Positions 5,623 through 9,006 of a stretch of DNA of 9,006 nt are shown here, one piece after another; positions within the stretch are counted from its first letter, which is position 1, and each line of letters starts with the position of its first letter. The position numbers and the translations under genes are program-made. The stretch covers positions 1 through 9,006 of the forward strand of contig JAHEEL010000089.1 in the NCBI GenBank assembly GCA_024640745.1, written 5' to 3'. Under the pieces are notes generated by a model that made no database searches, was not told the origin of the DNA, and saw only the letters and a program-made list of their open reading frames with translations. Origin of the DNA: Actinomycetes bacterium (GTDB lineage Bacteria; Actinomycetota; Acidimicrobiia; Spongiisociales; UBA5794).

Positions 5623-6023
5623 TGAGCCGTACCGCGTACCGCGTGATCCTGCTTCTGCTCGGCCTGGCCTTCATCGCGGTTGTGATCGGGGCCGTGTTGT
5701 TTGCACCGAGCGGCTCCGGCAGCGGCTATCCCGAGACCCTCGAACGGGTCGATCCCACCGATGGAAGCCTGGTCTTTGGCCAGCCGCGGATCGTCGTCGA
5801 CCTCGCGTCCGGCTACCGCGCGACATTGACGATCGACGACGTGCCGATACCGCCTGAGCAGGTGATCTGGACGGAGGCGACCGGCCTCCACATCTTCGAG
5901 CCCGCGCCGGGCAAGTCGGTCGAGACGTGGACCCCCGGGTTCCATGTGGTGTCCGCGGAGTGGGACCGGGTGAACGATCTCCCGGATCCGGGAATGTTCA
6001 CCTGGACCTTTCGCGTTCAGTAG
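5622..6023 (+). CDS. Small membrane-anchored protein with an extracytoplasmic domain, function unknown
   Basis: I do not recognise a characterised family. The 133-residue protein has a short basic N-terminus, one hydrophobic segment at about 8-28 (an uncleaved signal anchor; no lipobox cysteine), a flexible APSGSGSG linker (28-35) and a ~95-residue domain that should lie outside the membrane. That domain starts VDPTDGSLVFGQPRIVVDL (43-61) and ends FTWTFRV. It alternates short hydrophobic strands with turns and is proline-, glycine- and tryptophan-containing. The pattern recalls bacterial Ig-like beta-sandwich domains (Big_5/CopC-like), but this is only a resemblance. It has no cysteine. The start at 5622 is preceded by a -10-like hexamer and no Shine-Dalgarno. 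The next gene follows after 15 bases, so the two are probably co-transcribed and may act together in the envelope. The stop is TAG. Confidence 0.82.
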   Translation: MSRTAYRVILLLLGLAFIAVVIGAVLFAPSGSGSGYPETLERVDPTDGSLVFGQPRIVVDLASGYRATLTIDDVPIPPEQVIWTEATGLHIFEPAPGKSVETWTPGFHVVSAEWDRVNDLPDPGMFTWTFRVQ

Positions 6024-6025
6024 CC

Positions 6026-6030
6026 GGGAG
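6026..6030 (+). promoter_or_regulatory. Shine-Dalgarno site of the YceI-fusion gene
   Basis: GGGAG lies eight bases before the ATG at 6039 and just after the stop of the preceding gene. It fixes the start. It also shows that this genome uses a Shine-Dalgarno for a gene inside a transcript, unlike the first gene of the pair. Confidence 0.7.
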
Positions 6031-6038
6031 ATTGCACA

Positions 6039-7091
6039 ATGACCGATGATTACACGTACGACCCCAGGGCGCTGAATCCGATCCTTGCCGGCCTTGCCGC
6101 CGGTGCAGTGGGTGCCATTGCTGCATCGCTGATCGCTCTCCCCATCTACACACCTGACGAGCTGATCGCGAACTCGCTGACCGTGACCGTTGCGGCGCTC
6201 ATCATCGGAGCGCTGTCGGGAATGCTGTGGCGGCGAATCCGGGCGTCGTCGAACGCGACCCGCACGTTTGCGCTGGCAATGGTCGGTGGCTTCGTCGTCA
6301 CGATGATGGCTGCGTCGATCATCGACCAGACCACGCTCAACCGGTTCATCCCCTATGCGGGAGCGGTCTCGCTCGTGATCTTCCTCTCCGTCGGCCTCCT
6401 CACTCCCGCCTTCGCCAGGGCGATCGCACCTGCGTGGGCTGCGCTGATCCCCGTTGTGCTCGCGCTCATCGTCGGCTTCGGCCTCTTCGGTCGCGGTACC
6501 AGCGCGGACGGTGCGCTCGACCTCGACGACCTGGAGACGACCGCGAGCACGGCCCCGATTGCATCCGGCGAAGCAGCCGGGTCGCCTTCCGGCGCCGCGA
6601 CCGGCGGGGAGTTCACGGTCGTCGAGGGGATCGCCACGTATACCGTCCCCGAGACGCTGCGCAATCTCGAAGTCGACGCCGTCGGGCGATCCGAAGCACT
6701 CACCGGCTCGGTCTCGACCGACGGCGCATTCAAGTTCGAGCTCGATCTGACGACGTTCGTCTCCGACCAGCCTCGTCGCGACGAACGAGTCACCTCGCTG
6801 TTCGACGCCGATCCGATCGCCGTGTTCGCATCGAGCGACTTCGTCTGGCCGGGCGGACAAGACGGCACACCCATCACGTTCGACGTCACCGGCACCATGA
6901 CGATCAACTCGACCGAGCGGGCACTGACCTGGACCGTTGAAGCACGGAAGGACGGCGACACGATTTCGGTCACGGGAGAGACCGACATCACCCTCACCGA
7001 GTTCGGGATCGAACCGCCGTCGATCGCCGGTTTCGTCAAGGTGGAGGATGAAGCCCGCCTCGAAGTCCTGTTTCGAGCAGAGAGCGGCTGA
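6039..7091 (+). CDS. Five-helix membrane protein fused to a C-terminal YceI-like domain
   Basis: This 350-residue protein has two parts. The first has about five transmembrane segments (near 14-36, 46-64, 76-95, 104-123 and 130-150). The basic loop WRRIRASSNATR (64-75) lies between helices 2 and 3, so by the positive-inside rule the C-terminus should be outside. After an Ala/Ser/Gly-rich linker (about 153-190) comes a YceI-like domain (about 192-347), with TYTVPETL, FKFELDLTTF and the family's terminal signature EFGIEPPSIAGFVKVEDEARLEVLF (321-345). YceI domains are lipocalin-like beta barrels that bind isoprenoids or other amphiphiles. The protein contains no histidine and no cysteine, so the membrane part is not a haem-binding cytochrome b561 like the E. 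coli yceI neighbour. The start has a good Shine-Dalgarno 15 bases after the upstream gene. The ligand and role are unknown. Confidence 0.9.
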   Translation: MTDDYTYDPRALNPILAGLAAGAVGAIAASLIALPIYTPDELIANSLTVTVAALIIGALSGMLWRRIRASSNATRTFALAMVGGFVVTMMAASIIDQTTLNRFIPYAGAVSLVIFLSVGLLTPAFARAIAPAWAALIPVVLALIVGFGLFGRGTSADGALDLDDLETTASTAPIASGEAAGSPSGAATGGEFTVVEGIATYTVPETLRNLEVDAVGRSEALTGSVSTDGAFKFELDLTTFVSDQPRRDERVTSLFDADPIAVFASSDFVWPGGQDGTPITFDVTGTMTINSTERALTWTVEARKDGDTISVTGETDITLTEFGIEPPSIAGFVKVEDEARLEVLFRAESG

Positions 7092-7102
7092 GAGCTGCGC
7101 CG
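7092..7102. other. Eleven-base gap between convergent stop codons
   Basis: The plus-strand YceI-fusion gene and minus-strand ligA end here facing each other. No stem-loop with a T tract is seen in the gap or close to it on either strand. Termination must be by another mechanism or the transcripts overlap. Confidence 0.6.
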
Positions 7103-9006
7103 TCAGTCGATGATCCCGGTGGTCCCCTGCTCGAGCAGGCGGACGAAGTCGGCTTCGTCGAGCACCGGTACGCCGAGGTCGAGCGCCTTGGCGTACTTCG
7201 AGCCCGGTGTCGCTCCAGCGACCAGTGCACTGGTCTTGCTCGAGACCGAGCCGGTGACCTTCCCGCCGCGATCCTCGACGGCTCGCTTGGCGTCGGATCT
7301 GGAGAACGCATCGAGTGACCCCGTGATCACCACGGTGACGCCGGCGAGGAGATCGCTCTCACGGCGGTCCGCCACCGGATCCTCGAATCGGAGCCCGGCC
7401 GCGCGGAACTTCTCGATCAACTCGGCGTTGTCCGCATCGGAGAACCAGCGAGCGACCGAACCGGCGATCTCGGGACCGATCCCCTCGATCGCGCTGATCT
7501 CCTCCTCGGTGGCCACCATGAGCGCATCGATGCTCCCGAAGCGGCGGGCCAACACACGTGCCACGGTCCCGCCCACGTGGTCGATTCCGAGGCCCGTGAT
7601 CAGCCGCCCGATTTCACGATCCTTCGCACGGTCGATCGCAGCGAGGAGATTCGAGACCGACGTCTCTCCCCAGCCTTCCCGACCGAGGAGATCCTCGGGC
7701 CGCAGAGCGAACACATCGGCGGGATCGTGAATGAGGCCCTCCGCCAGCAAGAAATCCACCGTCTTGTACCCGAGGCCCTCGATGTCCATCGCCCCTCGAC
7801 CGGCGAAGTGGGCGAGATGCTCCCGGAGGCGGCTTGGACACTCGTACCCGCCCGTGCACTTGGCTTTCGCCTCGCCGTCGGGCAGCACGATTGGATGGCC
7901 GCAGAACGGACATACCGCAGGCATGTGCCACTCCGGCAGGCCCTCCGGACGGAGCGAAAGCACCGGACCGACGATCTCCGGGATGACGTCACCCGCGCGT
8001 CGTACGATCACGGTGTCTCCCGGTCGCACGTTTCTGCGATGGATGTCTCCCTCGTTGTGGAGCGTCGCATTCGTGACGGTGACGCCTCCGACGAACACCG
8101 GATCGAGGACGGCATAGGGAGTCACGGCCCCCGTCCTGCCAACATTCACCTCGATGTCGAGCAACCGTGTCGTCTTCTCCTCGGGCGGGAGCTTGTACGC
8201 GACCGCCCAGCGGGGGCTCTTCGCCGTGAAGCCGAGATCTCGCTGGTCGGCAAGAGCATCGATCTTCACCACGATGCCGTCCGTGTCGTAGTCGTGGACA
8301 TGACGCTGCACTTCGGCGCCCCGCACATAGTCCTCGACCTCGCCAATCGAATTCACCGTGCGGTTCTCAGGATTGATCGGCAGCCCCAGGGTCCCGATCC
8401 ACTCCATCTGCTCCGTGTGTGACGAAAGCGGCGGCCCACCTTCGAGGAAGCCGATCTGGTAGGCCCACAGCAGGAGCCGGCGCGACCCGGTGACCGCGGG
8501 GTCCTTCTGCCGCACCGATCCGGCCGCCGTGTTGCGAGGATTCACGTAGGGCGGCTTGCCTTCGGCTTCCTGGCGGGCATTCAGCTCATTGAACGCCGAC
8601 ACCGGCATGTAGATCTCTCCTCTGACTTCGATTGCAGCGGGAATGTCGCCCGACAGCTCGTGCGGCACGTTCTCCATCGTCCAGACATTCGCGGTGATGT
8701 CTTCCCCGGTAACGCCATCGCCGCGAGTCGCAGCCCGCACGAAATGGCCGGATTCGTAGGTGATCGATATGGCGAGACCGTCGATCTTGAGCTCGCACGC
8801 ATACCCGGACGGCTCCCGGTCCAGGATTCGCACCACGCGATTCCGCCAGGCTTCGAGACCCTCCACGCTCTCCACGTTGTCGAGCGAGAACATGCGCTCT
8901 CGATGCGTGACGGGGGCGAACGCCTCCGAGATCGGGGCGCCCACCTGTTGGGTTGGGGAATCGGCCGTGATGAGCTCTGGATGGGCCGCCTCGAGTGCTT
9001 GGAGCT
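7103..9006 (-). CDS. ligA: NAD+-dependent DNA ligase (partial, N-terminus outside window)
   Basis: LigA seals nicks in DNA during replication and repair, using NAD+ to adenylate an active-site lysine. The frame runs off the right edge. The visible part is 633 residues, and about 40-45 N-terminal residues (part of domain Ia) are probably missing, judged from the usual place of the active lysine. It enters with a PEL...DSPTQQVGAP stretch, then FAPVTHRERMFSLDN, the adenylation motif ELKIDG (K73 of the visible part), AIEVRGEIYMP, DGIVVKID and an OB-fold (about 260-345). A four-cysteine zinc finger follows (C365, C368, C383, C389), then helix-hairpin-helix repeats (about 395-520) and a C-terminal BRCT domain (about 550-630). 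All parts look intact. The in-frame GTG at 8944 is a normal internal valine, not the start. It converges on the YceI-fusion gene. Confidence 0.97.
   Translation of the reverse strand, partial: LQALEAAHPELITADSPTQQVGAPISEAFAPVTHRERMFSLDNVESVEGLEAWRNRVVRILDREPSGYACELKIDGLAISITYESGHFVRAATRGDGVTGEDITANVWTMENVPHELSGDIPAAIEVRGEIYMPVSAFNELNARQEAEGKPPYVNPRNTAAGSVRQKDPAVTGSRRLLLWAYQIGFLEGGPPLSSHTEQMEWIGTLGLPINPENRTVNSIGEVEDYVRGAEVQRHVHDYDTDGIVVKIDALADQRDLGFTAKSPRWAVAYKLPPEEKTTRLLDIEVNVGRTGAVTPYAVLDPVFVGGVTVTNATLHNEGDIHRRNVRPGDTVIVRRAGDVIPEIVGPVLSLRPEGLPEWHMPAVCPFCGHPIVLPDGEAKAKCTGGYECPSRLREHLAHFAGRGAMDIEGLGYKTVDFLLAEGLIHDPADVFALRPEDLLGREGWGETSVSNLLAAIDRAKDREIGRLITGLGIDHVGGTVARVLARRFGSIDALMVATEEEISAIEGIGPEIAGSVARWFSDADNAELIEKFRAAGLRFEDPVADRRESDLLAGVTVVITGSLDAFSRSDAKRAVEDRGGKVTGSVSSKTSALVAGATPGSKYAKALDLGVPVLDEADFVRLLEQGTTGIID

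Noticed and set aside
6039..6490. Membrane part of the YceI fusion as a cytochrome b561
   Set aside because: b561 proteins need histidines to hold haem; this protein has none.
5607..6860. Minus-strand open frame (417 codons) opposite the envelope genes
   Set aside because: Its composition is extreme (Arg/Gly/Asp/Glu repeats) with no membrane or catalytic pattern. The plus-strand genes have coherent transmembrane and YceI features.
8942..8944. GTG as the true start of ligA
   Set aside because: The frame continues upstream to the window edge with recognisable LigA sequence (PEL...DSPTQQVG). Starting at the GTG would remove conserved N-terminal sequence.
1..9006. CRISPR array, tRNA, rRNA, insertion sequence or toxin-antitoxin pair
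   Set aside because: No regularly spaced repeats, cloverleaf-like sequences, transposase motifs, terminal inverted repeats or small toxin/antitoxin gene pairs were seen on either strand.

Overview
The window is GC-rich, gene-dense bacterial chromosome. Several things point to a high-GC actinomycetote, possibly an Acidimicrobiia-like lineage, but this is inferred without any search: strong G/C bias at third codon positions (long empty frames on the opposite strand), a mix of ATG and GTG starts, TGA as the commonest stop, an actinobacterial-style DapE, and several genes that start a few bases after a -10-like hexamer with no Shine-Dalgarno (leaderless style). No rRNA, tRNA, CRISPR array, insertion sequence, prophage gene or attachment site was seen.

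The layout from the left is as follows. Minus strand, 1-2377: a three-gene ABC-2 exporter (ATPase, permease, second permease cut by the left edge) with overlapping stop/start codons. Minus strand, 2475-5530: dapC, dapD and dapE, the last three steps of the succinylase branch towards LL-diaminopimelate, for lysine and peptidoglycan. Plus strand, 5622-7091: two envelope genes, a small membrane-anchored protein of unknown function and a five-helix membrane protein fused to a YceI-like domain. Minus strand, 7103-9006: ligA, the NAD+-dependent DNA ligase, cut at its N-terminus by the right edge.

The minus-strand genes from dapC to the exporter are transcribed in the same direction. dapC and dapD are 60 bp apart, with a candidate dapD promoter in the gap. 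dapD and dapE overlap by ATGA. A 97 bp gap with no obvious terminator separates dapE from the exporter ATPase. The plus-strand pair shares a 91 bp divergent region with dapC and converges on ligA with only 11 bp between the stop codons.

Most of the window is ordinary housekeeping. The items most worth a second look are: the subtype of DapD, which resembles Bacteroidota enzymes more than the long mycobacterial type; the YceI domain fused to a histidine-free five-helix module next to an uncharacterised anchored protein; and the repeated leaderless-type start architecture. I found no convincing evidence of a new defence, mobile or RNA-based system.
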